A DNA stretch of 64,000 bases from Rubrivivax sp. (GCA_022842595.1 JALHPF010000032.1:1-64000), one strand, 5' to 3'; positions 19,613-34,114 are shown, numbered from the stretch's first letter. Program-made: numbers and translations. Notes: generated by a model not told the origin, from the letters alone.

Positions 19613-22448
19613 AGTCGGCCAGGCGCGCACGTTCCTGCTCAACCACGGCAGGCTTGGCACGGGCCACGAAGCTCTCGTTGCCGAGCTTGCTTTCGGCCTT
19701 GCCGATTTCGCCCAGCAGCCGCGTGATTTCCTTGCCCAGGCGCGCGGTCTCCGCGGCCACGTCCACCTGCACATGCAGTGCCAGGCGCAGCGGCCCGGCC
19801 ACCGCCACGGGGGCGGCCTGGGTGGCCTGGGCAAAGGCGGCTTCGTCGTCGATGATCCGCACTTCCGACAGCCTGGCCAGCGCCTGCAGCAACGGCGTGG
19901 CCGCCTGCACGAAGCCGGCTTCGCCGAAGGTCAGCAGTGGCACACGTTCACCCGGCGGCAGGCCCATTTCGCTGCGCAGGCGGCGGCTTTCGGCCACGAC
20001 CGCCTTGAGCTGGCCAACCCAGGCATCGGCCGCGGGGTCGACCTTTTCCAGCTGTGCCTGCGGGTAGGCCGCGGTGACGATGCTGACCTCGCTGCCGGCC
20101 GGCTTGCGGCCGGCGACCACGGCCACCGTCTCCCACAGCTCGGCGGTGATGAAGGGCGCCACCGGGTGCATCAGCCGCAGCACCGTTTCCAGCGTGCGGA
20201 TGAGCGTGCGCCGTGTCGCGCGTGCCCGTGCCTCGTCGCCATCCTGCGTGGCCTGGGCGATCTGCACCTTGGCGATTTCCAGGTACCAGTCGCAGTATTC
20301 GTCCCACACGAACGTGTAGATCGCGCTTGCCACGTTGTCCAGCCGGTAGTCGGCAAACCCGCGGGCCACCGCGTCTTCGACGCGCTGCAGTTCGCCGGTG
20401 ATCCAGCGGTCGGCCAGGCTGAACTGCATGTAGCCGTGGAAGGGCCCCGCAGGTCGCGTTTCGCGACCTGTGTCGTCGAAGGCCGGCGGCGCACATTCGG
20501 CCTTGGTGTGCTCCTTCAGCCCGCAGTCCTGGCCTTCGCAGTTCATCAGCACGAAGCGCGTGGCGTTCCAGAGCTTGTTGCAGAAGTTGCGGTAGCCCTC
20601 GCAGCGCTTGGTGTCGAAGTTGATGTTGCGGCCCAGGCTGGCGTAGCTGGCCATGGTGAAGCGCAGGGCGTCGGCGCCGAAGGCAGGAATGCCCAGCGGG
20701 AATTCCTTCTCCGTTTCCTTGCGCACGCGCGGCGCGGTCTCGGGCTTGCGCAGGCCGGTGCTGCGCTTGTCCAGCAGGGGCCCGAGTTCGATGCCGTCGA
20801 TCAGGTCGACCGGGTCGAGGACGTTGCCTTCGCTCTTGCTCATCTTGTGGCCCTGCGCGTCACGCACGAGGCCGTGGATGTAGACGTCCCGGAACGGCAC
20901 CTTGCCGGTGAAATGCGTCGTCATCATGATCATCCGGGCCACCCAGAAGAAGATGATGTCGAAGCCGGTGACGAGCACGGTGCTGGGCAGGAACAGGTCC
21001 TGTTCGACGGTCTTGGCGGGCCAGCCCAGCGTGCTGAAGGGCACCAGGGCGCTGCTGTACCAGGTGTCGAGCACGTCCTCGTCACGCTTGAGCGCACCGG
21101 TGTAGCCGGCGGCCGCAGCGCGCTGGCGGGCTTCTTCCTCGGAACGCGCCACGAACAGTTCACCGCCCGTGCCGTACCAGGCCGGGATCTGGTGGCCCCA
21201 CCACAGCTGGCGGCTGATGCACCAGTCCTGCAGGTTGTGCATCCAGTGGTTGTAGGTGTTCACCCATTGCTCGGGCACGAAGCGCACCTGGCCGCTGTCG
21301 ACGGCGTGGATGGCCTTCTCGGCGATGCTCGTGCCGTCGGCGCCGGCCTTGTTCACGGCCACGAACCACTGGTCGGTGAGCATCGGCTCCACCACCTGCC
21401 CGGTGCGCGCGCAGCGCGGCACCGTCAGCCTGTGCTTCTTGGTTTCCACCAGCAGGCCGGCGGCGTCGAGGTCGGCGACGATGCGCTTGCGCGCGACGAA
21501 GCGGTCGAGACCGCGGTAGGCCTCGGGGGCGTTGTCGTTGATCTTCGCGTCGAGGTCGAGCACACCGACCACCGGCAGGCCGTGGCGCTGGCCCACCGCG
21601 TAGTCGTTGGCGTCATGGGCAGGCGTCACCTTCACCACACCGGTGCCGAACTCGCGGTCCACATAGGCGTCGGCGATCACCGGAATCAGCTTGCCGACCA
21701 GCGGCAGGCGCACCTGCTTGCCGACCAGCGCGCTGTAGCGCTCGTCCTCGGGGTGCACCATCACGGCCACGTCGCCCAGCATCGTCTCGGGCCGGGTGGT
21801 GGCCACCACCAGCTGGCCGCTGCCGTCTTCGAGCGGGTAGGCGATGTGCCAGAGGAAGCCATCTTCCTCTTCGCTTTCCACCTCCAGGTCGGACACGGCG
21901 CTCTTCAGCTCCGGGTCCCAGCTGACCAGGCGCTGGCCGCGGTAGATCAGGCCTTCGTCGAACAGGCGCACGAAGGTCTCGGTGACGGTGGCCGAGAGGC
22001 GCTCGTCCATCGTGAAGTACTCGCGGCTCCAGTCGACGCTGTCGCCCATGCGGCGCATCTGGTTCGTGATGGTGGCCCCGCTCGTGGCCTTCCAGTCCCA
22101 CACCTGGGCGACGAAGTTCTTGCGCCCGAGGTCGTGGCGGCTCTGGCCCTTGTCCTGCAGCTGCCGTTCCACGACGATCTGCGTGGCAATGCCGGCGTGG
22201 TCGGTGCCCGGCACCCACAGCGTGTTGTACCCGCGCATGCGGTGGTAGCGCGTCAGGCTGTCCATGATCGTCTGGTTGAACGCATGGCCCATGTGCAGCG
22301 TGCCGGTGACGTTCGGCGGCGGCAGCTGGATGCTGAACGAAGGCTTGGCCGGGTCCAGCGTGGGTGCGTGCTGACCGCCGGCTTCCCAGACCGGGCCCCA
22401 GCGGCGTTCGATGGCGGCGGGTTCGAAGGACTTGGCAAGCTCGGTCAT
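19554..22448 (-). CDS. valS: Valyl-tRNA synthetase
   Basis: This 964-residue class I synthetase has HIGH motif [15 protein letters not shown] (about residue 50), a large CP1 editing domain, KMSKSEGN motif (about 540), an anticodon-binding helical domain ([13 protein letters not shown]) and a C-terminal coiled-coil arm (about 890-960) typical of ValRS. Length is as expected. It is convergent and overlapping with the 2-hydroxyacid-dehydrogenase-like gene. The start [17 protein letters not shown] is the natural N-terminus. Confidence 0.97.
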   Translation of the reverse strand: MTELAKSFEPAAIERRWGPVWEAGGQHAPTLDPAKPSFSIQLPPPNVTGTLHMGHAFNQTIMDSLTRYHRMRGYNTLWVPGTDHAGIATQIVVERQLQDKGQSRHDLGRKNFVAQVWDWKATSGATITNQMRRMGDSVDWSREYFTMDERLSATVTETFVRLFDEGLIYRGQRLVSWDPELKSAVSDLEVESEEEDGFLWHIAYPLEDGSGQLVVATTRPETMLGDVAVMVHPEDERYSALVGKQVRLPLVGKLIPVIADAYVDREFGTGVVKVTPAHDANDYAVGQRHGLPVVGVLDLDAKINDNAPEAYRGLDRFVARKRIVADLDAAGLLVETKKHRLTVPRCARTGQVVEPMLTDQWFVAVNKAGADGTSIAEKAIHAVDSGQVRFVPEQWVNTYNHWMHNLQDWCISRQLWWGHQIPAWYGTGGELFVARSEEEARQRAAAAGYTGALKRDEDVLDTWYSSALVPFSTLGWPAKTVEQDLFLPSTVLVTGFDIIFFWVARMIMMTTHFTGKVPFRDVYIHGLVRDAQGHKMSKSEGNVLDPVDLIDGIELGPLLDKRSTGLRKPETAPRVRKETEKEFPLGIPAFGADALRFTMASYASLGRNINFDTKRCEGYRNFCNKLWNATRFVLMNCEGQDCGLKEHTKAECAPPAFDDTGRETRPAGPFHGYMQFSLADRWITGELQRVEDAVARGFADYRLDNVASAIYTFVWDEYCDWYLEIAKVQIAQATQDGDEARARATRRTLIRTLETVLRLMHPVAPFITAELWETVAVVAGRKPAGSEVSIVTAAYPQAQLEKVDPAADAWVGQLKAVVAESRRLRSEMGLPPGERVPLLTFGEAGFVQAATPLLQALARLSEVRIIDDEAAFAQATQAAPVAVAGPLRLALHVQVDVAAETARLGKEITRLLGEIGKAESKLGNESFVARAKPAVVEQERARLADFRQTVARLQDQQARLTAAA

Positions 22449-22531
22449 GGCAATGGCTGGTGTGGCAGGGGAATGGCGATCGACGAAAGACAGGGGCGGA
22501 ACGATATGCTCGAATTGTAGGTGTCCACCCC

Positions 22532-23896
22532 ATGAAGCTCCTTCCTCGTCGCCTGCCCGCCGCCCGCATCCTGGCCTGCACCGCAGCCCTGTTGCTTGCG
22601 GCCTGCGGCGGCGGCGACGGTAGCGGTGGCGACCCAGGCGCGGCGCAGGGCAGCGACTGCACGGTCGAAGCGCAGAAGTCCTGGCTGGCCGGTTACATGG
22701 ACGAGTGGTACTTCTGGAATCGCCTGGCGCCGCGGCCTGAGCCAGCGGCCTTCGCCAGCGTCGACGGCTTCTTCGCGGCGCTGAAGTACACCGGCTCCGA
22801 CCCGGCCTTTCCAGCCGACCGCTGGAGCGGCAGCCAGTCCACCGCGTCGTACGAGCGCTTCTTCGGCGACGGCCAGACGCTGGGCTACGGCGTGTCGGTC
22901 GCCGGCATCGAAGTCACGGGTCAAGCCGGTCGGCCGCTGTACGTGCGCCATGTCGAGCCCCTGTCGCCGGCGGGCGCGGCCGGCATCCAGCGGGGTGACG
23001 AAGTGCTGGCGCTGAACGGTCGTGCCGTGCCCGGCCTGATCGCTGCCAACGACTTTGCCGCGCTCAGCGCCAGTGCCGCGGGCGACGTGCTCAGGCTGCA
23101 GCTGCGTTCGCTCGACGGGCGTGAGCGCAGCGTCGAGCTCACGGCCGCCGTGCATGCGCTGACGCCCGTGGCCCACGACACGGTGCTCACCAGCCCCGGC
23201 GGCCGGCGGCTGGGCTACGTGTTCGTCAAGGACATGCTCGAACAGGCCAATGCGCCGCTGCAGGCCGCCTTCACGCGCCTGCGCAACGCCGGCGCCGAGA
23301 CCGTCGTGCTCGACCTGCGCTACAACGGCGGCGGCCTGGTCTCGGTGGGGGCAAGCCTGGCGTCCTATCTGGCCGGCAACCGTGGCCAGGGCCAGGTCTA
23401 TGCCAGCCTGCTGTACAACGAGCGACGCGCTGGCAGCAACAACAGCCGCTTCAGCTTCAGCCCGCAGGCCCAGGCGGTGCCGGCGAGCCGGGTCTACGTA
23501 CTCACCGGCCCGCGCACCTGCTCAGCCAGCGAGCAGGTCATCAACGGCCTGCGCGGTGTCGGGGTCGACGTTGTCACCATCGGCAGCACCACCTGTGGCA
23601 AGCCCGTGGGTTTCCTGCCGGCGGCGCGCTGCGGCACGACCTTCAGCGTGGTGAACTTCGAGAGCGTCAATGCGCGCGGCGAAGGCCGCTACTTCGACGG
23701 CTTCGCGGCCAGCTGTCGTGTCGACGAAGACTTCCGCCAAGCCCTGGGCAGCGCCGGCGACCCCTTGCTCGCAGCCGCGCAACGGCATGCCGACACCGGT
23801 GCCTGCCCGGCTTCCGCAACCTCGGCGTCGGACGCCCGAACCCGGCCGCTGAGCACCCGCGACGGCACCGAAGGGCCCGGCATGCTGGGACGTTGA
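22532..23896 (+). CDS. S41-family (C-terminal-processing-like) peptidase, lipoprotein
   Basis: This 454-residue predicted lipoprotein has a lipobox LLLAAC (Cys about 25) followed by a Gly-rich spacer. A PDZ-like domain lies at about 125-210 ([24 protein letters not shown]). The S41 domain has [11 protein letters not shown], the nucleophile in [10 protein letters not shown] and a lysine in [12 protein letters not shown], so the Ser-Lys dyad appears intact. Lipidation and the PDZ suggest a periplasm-facing membrane-anchored protease. Extra cysteines (TTCGK, ARCGT, ASCRV) could form disulfides. The gene is divergent from valS. Confidence 0.86.
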   Translation: MKLLPRRLPAARILACTAALLLAACGGGDGSGGDPGAAQGSDCTVEAQKSWLAGYMDEWYFWNRLAPRPEPAAFASVDGFFAALKYTGSDPAFPADRWSGSQSTASYERFFGDGQTLGYGVSVAGIEVTGQAGRPLYVRHVEPLSPAGAAGIQRGDEVLALNGRAVPGLIAANDFAALSASAAGDVLRLQLRSLDGRERSVELTAAVHALTPVAHDTVLTSPGGRRLGYVFVKDMLEQANAPLQAAFTRLRNAGAETVVLDLRYNGGGLVSVGASLASYLAGNRGQGQVYASLLYNERRAGSNNSRFSFSPQAQAVPASRVYVLTGPRTCSASEQVINGLRGVGVDVVTIGSTTCGKPVGFLPAARCGTTFSVVNFESVNARGEGRYFDGFAASCRVDEDFRQALGSAGDPLLAAAQRHADTGACPASATSASDARTRPLSTRDGTEGPGMLGR

Positions 23897-23936
23897 TCGG
23901 CCCGCTGACCGGCCCGCGGACTGGCGGGCGGCGGCG

Positions 23937-24914
23937 TCACATGAACAGGTGTTCACCGGCGTTTTCGCCGCCCAGCACGACGTAGTTCACCTTGCGCAGG
24001 TCGCCGAGCACGCGGCCGCCGGCATAGCTGATGCTGCTCTGCACGTCTTCGCGCATCTCGCGCAGGGTGTCGGCCAGATGACCCTTGATGGGTTCGAGGA
24101 TGCGCTTGCCTTCGACATGCTTGTACTCGCCCTTGTTGAAGTCGGAAGCCGAACCGTAGTACTCCTTGTAGCGGCGGCCATCCACTTCCACCGTGGCGCC
24201 GGGTGACTCCTCGTGCCCGGCGAAGAGCGAACCGACCATCACCATGGCCGCGCCGAAGCGCACGCTCTTGGCAATGTCGCCATGGTGGCGGATGCCGCCG
24301 TCGGCAATGATCGGCTTGGTGGCCACGCGCGCGCACCACTTCAGCGCGCTCAGTTGCCAGCCGCCGGTGCCAAAGCCCGTCTTCAGCTTGGTGATGCAGA
24401 CCTTGCCTGGGCCCACACCCACCTTCGTGGCGTCGGCGCCCCAGTTCTCGAGTTCGATCACGGCTTCGGGCGTGGCCACGTTGCCGGCAATCACGAAGGC
24501 CTGCGGCAGCCGCGTCTTGATGTGTTCGATGGCCCGCCGCACGCTGTCGGCATGGCCATGGGCGATGTCGATGGTGACGTAGTCGGCGCCCAGCCCGGTG
24601 GCTGCCAGCGTGTCGATGACGGCGAAGTCGGCCGGTTTCACGCCGGATGAGATCGAAACGAACAGATTCTTCTCGCGCATGCGCCGTGCATAGGCCACGG
24701 CGTCGAGGTCGAAGCGGTGCATGACGTAGAAGAAGTCGCTGGCCGCCAGCGTCTCGCTGATGGCCTCGTCGATGACCGTCTTCATGTTTGCCGGCACCAC
24801 CGGCAAGGCGAAGCGCCGGCCGCCGAACATCACCGAAGCGTCGCACTCGCTGCGACTGTCGACCACGCACTTGCGCGGCAGCAGCAGGATGTTGTCGTAG
24901 TCGAAGATTTCCAT
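23937..24914 (-). CDS. guaC: GMP reductase
   Basis: This 325-residue NADPH enzyme converts GMP to IMP in purine salvage. The TIM barrel shows [10 protein letters not shown] at the N-terminus, the IMP/GMP-binding loop [17 protein letters not shown] with the catalytic Cys near residue 171, [16 protein letters not shown], and the GuaC-type flap [19 protein letters not shown]. It lacks the CBS domains of IMP dehydrogenase, which fixes the assignment. Start MEIFDYDN is preferred to an upstream start adding 12 residues. A TATGCT box about 40 bp upstream may be its -10. Confidence 0.93.
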   Translation of the reverse strand: MEIFDYDNILLLPRKCVVDSRSECDASVMFGGRRFALPVVPANMKTVIDEAISETLAASDFFYVMHRFDLDAVAYARRMREKNLFVSISSGVKPADFAVIDTLAATGLGADYVTIDIAHGHADSVRRAIEHIKTRLPQAFVIAGNVATPEAVIELENWGADATKVGVGPGKVCITKLKTGFGTGGWQLSALKWCARVATKPIIADGGIRHHGDIAKSVRFGAAMVMVGSLFAGHEESPGATVEVDGRRYKEYYGSASDFNKGEYKHVEGKRILEPIKGHLADTLREMREDVQSSISYAGGRVLGDLRKVNYVVLGGENAGEHLFM

Positions 24915-24997
24915 GCGGGCGGTCCGATCGAGCGGGTTCGGTGGCTGCAAAGCATAGCTGCGCCTTGGGGCCTGGCTGGTGGTAGCCTGCGCGCACC

Positions 24998-28738
<3,741 letters not shown>

Positions 28739-28854
28739 CGAGCCCTTTCGGCCCAGGGCGCGCAGCCAGCCGAGCACCCACCCCGGGCCTGGCATCGAAG
28801 GCAGGCCGCGCACCCGGCGCCGCCACAGGTCGGCCAAGCTGCCGGCACGGCCCT

Positions 28855-28884
28855 TTGGGCGCGGCCCGTGGCGGCTCCTAGAAT
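28855..28884 (+). promoter_or_regulatory. Putative promoter giving a leaderless uvrD message
   Basis: TTGGGC (28855-28860) and TAGAAT (28879-28884) are 18 bp apart. The -10 box ends six bases before the uvrD ATG, so the transcript would begin at the start codon. Confidence 0.4.
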
Positions 28885-28890
28885 CCGTCG

Positions 28891-31263
28891 ATGCAAGCGC
28901 ACCACGGCGAAACCCACCCCTCTTCCGGCGACCCGTCGCCCCAGACATCGCCCTTGCTCAGGGGCCTGAATCCAGAACAGATGGCAGCGGTGACGCTGCC
29001 TGCGGTGTCTTCGCTGATCCTGGCTGGCGCCGGTTCGGGCAAGACGCGGGTGCTGACGACACGCATCGCCTGGCTGATGCAGACCGGGCAGGTGTCGCCC
29101 GGGGGCGTGCTGGCGGTCACCTTCACCAACAAGGCCGCCAAGGAAATGCTCACGCGGCTGGGGGCGATGCTGCCGGTGCCCGTGCGCGGCATGTGGATCG
29201 GCACCTTCCACGGTTTGTGCAACCGCTTCCTGCGTGCGCACTGGAAGATGGCGGCCCTGCCGCAGGGCTTCCAGATCCTGGACAGCAGCGATTCACAAAG
29301 TGCCGTCAAGCGCGTGATCAAGGCCATGCACCTGGACGAGGAACGTTTCGTTCCGAAGCAGGTGGGCTGGTTCATCGCCGGCAGCAAGGAAGACGGCCTG
29401 CGCCCCAAGGACGTGGAGGTGCGCGACGAACAGACGCGCAAGCTGGTCGAGATCTACCAGGCCTACGAAGACCAGTGCCAGCGCGAAGGCGTGGTCGACT
29501 TCGCCGAACTGCTCTTGAGAACTTATGAGCTGCTGCGCGACAACGACCTGCTGCGCCAACACTACCAGCAGCGCTTCCGCCACCTGCTGGTGGACGAGTT
29601 CCAGGACACCAACAAGCTGCAGTACGCCTGGCTGAAGATGCTGGCGCCGCCGGGCTCGACCCAGTCGGTTCTGGCCGTGGGCGACGACGACCAGAGCATC
29701 TACGCCTTCCGCGGCGCACGGGTGGGCAACATGGCCGACTTCGAGCGTGAGTACCGCGTCCAGCGCGTCGTCAAGCTGGAGCAGAACTACCGCAGCTACG
29801 GCAACATCCTCGACGCAGCGAACGAGCTGATCAGCCGCAACACGCAGCGCCTGGGCAAGAACCTGCGCACCGACGCCGGCCCGGGTGAACCGGTGCGGGT
29901 GTTCGAGTCGACCAGCGACTTCGCCGAGGCGCAGTGGTTCCTGGAAGAGGCGCAACAGCTGCACCGTGGCGGCATGCCGCGCAGCGAGATCGCGCTGCTG
30001 TACCGCAGCAATGCGCAGAGCCGCATCATCGAAAGCGCGCTGTTCAACGCCGGCATTCCCTACCGCGTCTACGGCGGCCTGCGCTTTTTCGAGCGGGCCG
30101 AGATCAAGCATGCGCTGGCCTACCTGCGGCTGATCGAGAACCCGAACGACGACACCAGCTTCCTGCGCGTGGTGAACTTCCCCACGCGCGGCATCGGCGC
30201 GCGCAGCATCGAGAGCCTGCAGGACGCAGCGCGCTCTTCGGGCCGCAGCCTTTACCAGAGCGTGGGCGCGGTGGCGGGCAAGGCCGGGGGCAACCTGCAA
30301 GGCTTCGTCAAGCTGATCGAGATGCTGCGCGACGGCACGAAGGGCCTGACGCTGCGCGAGATCATCGACCAGGTGCTGCAGCACAGCGGCCTGCTCGAGT
30401 TCTACAAGACCGACAAGGAAGGCCAGGACCGGGTCGAGAACCTGCAGGAACTGGTCAACGCCGCCGAAAGCTTCGTCACCCAGGAAGGCTTCGGCAAGGA
30501 CGCCGTGGCGCTGCCGGTGGACGAACAGGGTGCGGCGGCAGGCGGCGGCCCGGCGCCGGCACCCGATGCCGAGACGGGCGAGATCATGTCACCGCTGGCG
30601 GCCTTCCTCACCCATGCGAGCCTCGAGGCCGGTGACAACCAGGCGCAGGCTGGCGCCGACGCCATCCAGTTGATGACCGTGCATTCGGCCAAGGGCCTGG
30701 AATTCGACGCGGTGTTCATCACCGGCATCGAGGAAGGCCTGTTCCCGCACGAACAGAGCCTGAACGACGCCGATGGCGTGGAAGAGGAACGGCGGCTGAT
30801 GTACGTGGCGATCACGCGTGCCCGCAAGCGCCTGTACCTGAGCTTCAGCCAGACGCGCATGCTGCACGGCCAGACACGCTACAACGTCAAGAGCCGCTTC
30901 ATCGACGAGCTGCCCGAAAGCGCACTGAAGTGGATCACCCCGCGCAACCAGGGCTTCGGCTCGGGTTTCTCGCGCGACTACCAGCAGGCCTGGCAGCGCG
31001 GCAGCGGGCTGGGCAGCATCATCGGCGCCGGGCGCGTGGAGCCGCGCGTCAACGTGAACACGCCGCTGCCCGCGGCGATGGCCGCAGCCCAGACCGTGGC
31101 CGGCTTTCGCACCGGCCAGACGGTGTTCCACACCAAGTTCGGCGAAGGCGTGATCACGACGCTGGAAGGGCAGGGTGCCGACGCCCGCGCCCAGGTGCAG
31201 TTCGGTCGCCACGGCAGCAAGTGGCTGGCGCTCGCGATTGCGAAGCTGACACCGGTGGATTGA
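28891..31263 (+). CDS. uvrD: UvrD/PcrA-type ATP-dependent DNA helicase
   Basis: This 790-residue superfamily 1A 3'-5' helicase acts in nucleotide excision and mismatch repair. Motifs read in order: Q-motif LNPEQMAAVT, I AGAGSGKT, Ia AVTFTNKAA, Ib GTFHGLCNRFL, II VDEFQDTN, III AVGDDDQSIYAFRGA, IV LLYRSNAQSR, V MTVHSAKGLEF and VI RRLMYVAITRAR. The C-terminal tail (VFHTKFGEGVI) matches the PcrA/UvrD Tudor-like domain. No RBS is visible before the ATG. Confidence 0.94.
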   Translation: MQAHHGETHPSSGDPSPQTSPLLRGLNPEQMAAVTLPAVSSLILAGAGSGKTRVLTTRIAWLMQTGQVSPGGVLAVTFTNKAAKEMLTRLGAMLPVPVRGMWIGTFHGLCNRFLRAHWKMAALPQGFQILDSSDSQSAVKRVIKAMHLDEERFVPKQVGWFIAGSKEDGLRPKDVEVRDEQTRKLVEIYQAYEDQCQREGVVDFAELLLRTYELLRDNDLLRQHYQQRFRHLLVDEFQDTNKLQYAWLKMLAPPGSTQSVLAVGDDDQSIYAFRGARVGNMADFEREYRVQRVVKLEQNYRSYGNILDAANELISRNTQRLGKNLRTDAGPGEPVRVFESTSDFAEAQWFLEEAQQLHRGGMPRSEIALLYRSNAQSRIIESALFNAGIPYRVYGGLRFFERAEIKHALAYLRLIENPNDDTSFLRVVNFPTRGIGARSIESLQDAARSSGRSLYQSVGAVAGKAGGNLQGFVKLIEMLRDGTKGLTLREIIDQVLQHSGLLEFYKTDKEGQDRVENLQELVNAAESFVTQEGFGKDAVALPVDEQGAAAGGGPAPAPDAETGEIMSPLAAFLTHASLEAGDNQAQAGADAIQLMTVHSAKGLEFDAVFITGIEEGLFPHEQSLNDADGVEEERRLMYVAITRARKRLYLSFSQTRMLHGQTRYNVKSRFIDELPESALKWITPRNQGFGSGFSRDYQQAWQRGSGLGSIIGAGRVEPRVNVNTPLPAAMAAAQTVAGFRTGQTVFHTKFGEGVITTLEGQGADARAQVQFGRHGSKWLALAIAKLTPVD

Positions 31264-31284
31264 TGCGGCCCGGCCGGCGCCGCG

Positions 31285-31830
31285 TCAGAAGGCCTTGACC
31301 TCCAGCGCCACCAGTTGCTGAACCCATCGCGCCGTGCGTACTTCGCCGGTGTTGACCAACTGCAGCGGCCCCACACGTTCCGGCAGCTGCGTGCCGTCAG
31401 AGCGGGCCCAGGTCACCAGCAGGGGCGGGTGTTCGAAATGCGGGTCGGCTAGCGCCAGACCGAAGACACCCAGGTAGCCATCGGCCCCGCGCGCCACCAG
31501 AGCGCGGCCCACGACCTGCTGCACGCCCAGCTTGCGCGACAGGTCCAGGCCGGTCAGCCGCAACAGCGTGGTCACGGACACCCCCTTCACCTCGAAGCTG
31601 CTGCCGTCACGGCGCCGCGCGGTGCCGGTTTCGGGCGGCATGGCCTGCAGCTCGGCCAGGCTGAAGCTGCGCGCCGTGCCATCGGCCAGGACGACATGGA
31701 TGGACACCCCGGCGCCTGTCTCGGCAGGCCGCGGGCCCTGGGCCGTGGCCAACCGGGGCATGCCAGTCAGCGCCAAGCTCAGACCCAGCAGTTGTCGCCT
31801 GGGCAGGCACCCGGGCAGTGTTTTCGGCAT
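31285..31830 (-). CDS. Small exported protein of the sulfite-oxidase molybdopterin-binding fold
   Basis: This 181-residue protein has an N-terminal signal containing a twin arginine (PRRQLLGLSLAL). The rest resembles the small molybdopterin-binding-domain proteins related to sulfite oxidase/YedY (FSLAELQAMP, FEVKGVSVTTLLRLTGLD, VVGRALVARGADGYLGVFGLALADP). The mature part has no cysteine, so the Mo-ligating Cys of true sulfite oxidases is absent and the protein may only share the fold. It is divergent from the metal-type ABC operon. The 226-bp gap holds a motif shared with two other Mo/W-type promoters. Confidence 0.72.
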   Translation of the reverse strand: MPKTLPGCLPRRQLLGLSLALTGMPRLATAQGPRPAETGAGVSIHVVLADGTARSFSLAELQAMPPETGTARRRDGSSFEVKGVSVTTLLRLTGLDLSRKLGVQQVVGRALVARGADGYLGVFGLALADPHFEHPPLLVTWARSDGTQLPERVGPLQLVNTGEVRTARWVQQLVALEVKAF

Positions 31831-31917
31831 TCGGCTCGTCCTCGCCCCAGGAAAGCCGTGGCGCAGCGCCGCAGATTGTTCCGGCCGGGGCTTGGCCCGC
31901 CTAGAAGGGGCATGTCC

Positions 31918-31940
31918 TTATGAAGGCCTGTGCATATCGC
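31918..31940 (+). promoter_or_regulatory. Shared 23-bp operator-like motif, copy 1
   Basis: TTATGA-N9-CATATCGC lies between the divergent sulfite-oxidase-fold gene (88 bp to its start) and the ABC operon (117 bp to its GTG). The same pattern, same spacing and same orientation to the downstream gene are found at 39028-39050 and 62799-62821. The TATG/CATA halves form an imperfect dyad, as expected for a dimeric regulator. Confidence 0.65.
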
Positions 31941-32056
31941 GTCGGGCAGTGGCGCCCACAATAATTGCGCGCTGTTGCCGCTCGGTCCAACGGGCGCCGT
32001 GCTTCGGGGCTCGCCAGCGGTCACCCGGCCCCCGAACCCTTGGTCCACCCGAACCC

Positions 32057-33085
32057 GTGATCCATCGTCGTCGTTTTGTCGCAGGTCTCGGCGCAGCCAC
32101 ATTGGCTGCCCCAGCCCTGGCTCAGGAAGCCCCCCTGGTCGATGGCGCCGGCCGCAAGCTGGTCATTCCGCGACGCGTCGAACGGGTGATGCCCGCCGGC
32201 ACCCCGGCGGCCATCAAGGTCTACACCCTGGCCCCAGAGACGCTGATCGGCTGGCCACGCGCCAACCCTGCCGAGGAGCTGGAATTCCTGCTGCCCGGCA
32301 TCGCCCGGCGCCCCACGGTCGGCTGGATCACGAGCCGGGGCAACGCCGCCAATCTCGAGGCCGTGCTGGCCGAGCGGCCCGACCTCATCGTCGACAGCGG
32401 CTCGCTGCGGCCGACCTATGTCGAACTGGCCGAACGGGTGCAGGCGCAGACCGGCGTTCCCTACGCGCTGCTGGACGGCAGCTTCAGTGCCATTGCCAAC
32501 AGCTACGCGGTGCTGGGTGCGCTGCTCGGCCGCCAGGCCCGCGCCGCCGAACTGGGTCGCTATGCCCAGGACAGCCTGCGCACCATCAGTGCGCGGGTGG
32601 CGACGGTTCCGATGGCGCAACGGCCGCGCGTCTATTACGCGCGCGGGCCGGCTGGCCTTGAAACCGGGCTCGGCGGTTCGATCAACATAGAGATCCTGGA
32701 GTTCATGGGCCTGCCCGTGGTCAGCGCCGGGCTGCGTGGCGGCATGAGCACCGTGTCCATCGAGCAGGTGCTGCAGTGGAACCCCGAGGTCATCGTCACC
32801 ATCGACCCGGGCTTCGCGGCCACGGTGCGTGACAACCCCTTGTGGAGGAGCGTGCGTGCCGTGCAGGCGGGCCGGGTGCACCTGGCCCCGAAGTCGCCGT
32901 TCAACTGGTTCGACTTCCCGCCCGGCGTGAACCGCTTGCCCGGGCTGTGGTGGCTGGGCAAGTTGATGTTCCCGGCGCTGTTCGCGGAGGACCTGCGGAC
33001 GATCACCCGCGACTTCAACCGCCTCTTCTACGGCGTCAGCCTCAGCGACGAGCAGCTCGGCCGGGTCTTGGCCGGGCGCGGCTGA
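32057..33085 (+). CDS. Periplasmic binding protein of a FecCD/BtuCD-type ABC importer (MolA-like)
   Basis: This 342-residue class III (Peripla_BP_2, helical-backbone) binding protein begins with a signal peptide whose n-region RRRF resembles a Tat motif (HRRRFVAGLG, cut after ALAQ). Family features include VMPAGTPAAIKVYTLAPE, GRNANLEAVLAERPDLIV-like wording (GNAANLEAVLAERPDLIVDSG) and QVLQWNPEVIVTID near the end. Such proteins carry siderophores, haem, cobalamin or, in Haemophilus MolA, molybdate/tungstate. The neighbouring MOT1 gene favours an oxyanion. The start is GTG 32057, because the signal peptide begins there. The ATG-initiated open frame upstream covers the divergent gene. Confidence 0.85.
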   Translation: MIHRRRFVAGLGAATLAAPALAQEAPLVDGAGRKLVIPRRVERVMPAGTPAAIKVYTLAPETLIGWPRANPAEELEFLLPGIARRPTVGWITSRGNAANLEAVLAERPDLIVDSGSLRPTYVELAERVQAQTGVPYALLDGSFSAIANSYAVLGALLGRQARAAELGRYAQDSLRTISARVATVPMAQRPRVYYARGPAGLETGLGGSINIEILEFMGLPVVSAGLRGGMSTVSIEQVLQWNPEVIVTIDPGFAATVRDNPLWRSVRAVQAGRVHLAPKSPFNWFDFPPGVNRLPGLWWLGKLMFPALFAEDLRTITRDFNRLFYGVSLSDEQLGRVLAGRG

Positions 33086-33088
33086 GGC

Positions 33089-34114
33089 ATGCCGCGGTCG
33101 GCGCTACCCGGCACTCTGCTGGCGCTGGGGGTCCTGCTGGCCGGGGTGGCCGTGGCCTTCCTGTTCGGGCGCTTTCCCGTTTCGCTGGCCGACGTGGCGC
33201 GGGTGCTCTGGGCGCAGCTGGGCGGGCCGCCCTCGGGGCTGCCGCAGGCGGTGGAGGCGGTGGTCTGGCAGGTGCGCACGCCGCGGGTGGTGGCGGCCGT
33301 GGCCGTGGGCGCGGCCCTGTCGGTGGCCGGCGCGGCCTTCCAGGGGCTGTTTCGCAACCCGCTCGTGTCGCCCGACATCCTGGGCGCTTCGGCCGGGGCC
33401 GCGCTGGGCGCCGTGCTCGGCATCTATTTTTCGCTGGGCCTGCTGGGCATCCAGGCGGCGGCGTTCGTCGGCGGCCTGCTGGCGGTGGCGCTCGTGTATG
33501 CGCTGGGCGGCATGGTGCGCGGCGGTGAGGCCGTGCTCACGCTGCTGCTCACCGGCATCGTCATCGGCGCGCTGCTGGGCGCCGGCATCGGCCTGATGAA
33601 ATACCTGGCCGACCCCTACGACCAGCTGCCCGCGATGACCTTCTGGCTGCTGGGCAGCCTGTCGCGCACCAGCGGTGCCGACCTGCTGCCGCTGCTGGCC
33701 CCCGTGGTGGCGGGCACGGCCGTGCTGCTGGCGCTGCGCTGGAAGATGAACGTGATGTCGCTGCCCGACGAAGAGGCGCGTGCACTCGGCGCGCCGACCA
33801 CGCTGCTGCGTGTGGCCATCGTTGCCGCAGCCACGCTCGTCACCTCGGCCAGCGTCGCCACCGCCGGCATCGTCGGCTGGGTGGGGCTGGTGGTGCCTCA
33901 TCTGGCGCGATTTCTGGTCGGGCCGTCGTTTGCACGGCTGCTGCCGGCCACGGCCTTGCTGGGCGGCGGCTTCGTGCTCTTCATCGACACGCTGGCGCGC
34001 ACCATGGCGCCCGTGGAAGTGCCGCTGGGCGTGCTCACGGCCGTGGTTGGCACGCCGTTTTTCATCGGCCTGCTGCGCAGCAGCCAGCGCGGCGCGCGCC
34101 GGGACTGGTCGTGA
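33089..34114 (+). CDS. FecCD/BtuC-family ABC permease (MolB-like)
   Basis: This 341-residue inner-membrane permease with about nine to ten hydrophobic segments carries the FecCD signature RTPRVVAAVAVGAALSVAGAAFQGLFRNPLVSPDILG-type region (RTPRVVAAVAVGAAL, FRNPLVSPDILGAS). The cytoplasmic coupling region is ARALGAPTTLLRV. WVGLVVPHLARFLVG and the C-terminal TAVVGTPFFIGLL complete the family pattern. It begins three bases after the binding-protein stop, and its TGA overlaps the GTG of the ATPase gene. It is a type II importer permease, the fold of BtuC and Haemophilus MolB. Confidence 0.92.
   Translation: MPRSALPGTLLALGVLLAGVAVAFLFGRFPVSLADVARVLWAQLGGPPSGLPQAVEAVVWQVRTPRVVAAVAVGAALSVAGAAFQGLFRNPLVSPDILGASAGAALGAVLGIYFSLGLLGIQAAAFVGGLLAVALVYALGGMVRGGEAVLTLLLTGIVIGALLGAGIGLMKYLADPYDQLPAMTFWLLGSLSRTSGADLLPLLAPVVAGTAVLLALRWKMNVMSLPDEEARALGAPTTLLRVAIVAAATLVTSASVATAGIVGWVGLVVPHLARFLVGPSFARLLPATALLGGGFVLFIDTLARTMAPVEVPLGVLTAVVGTPFFIGLLRSSQRGARRDWS

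Noticed and set aside
19773-22520. 915-codon open frame on the plus strand opposite valS
   Set aside because: It is antisense to a fully recognisable ValRS. The translation is His/Gly/Val/Ala-rich with no domain, as expected from high-GC third-position bias.
22501-22530. ACGATATG upstream of the S41 peptidase considered as a fourth copy of the 23-bp motif
   Set aside because: Only the right half matches. The sequence nine bases away is TAGG rather than GCATAG, and the gene is unrelated.
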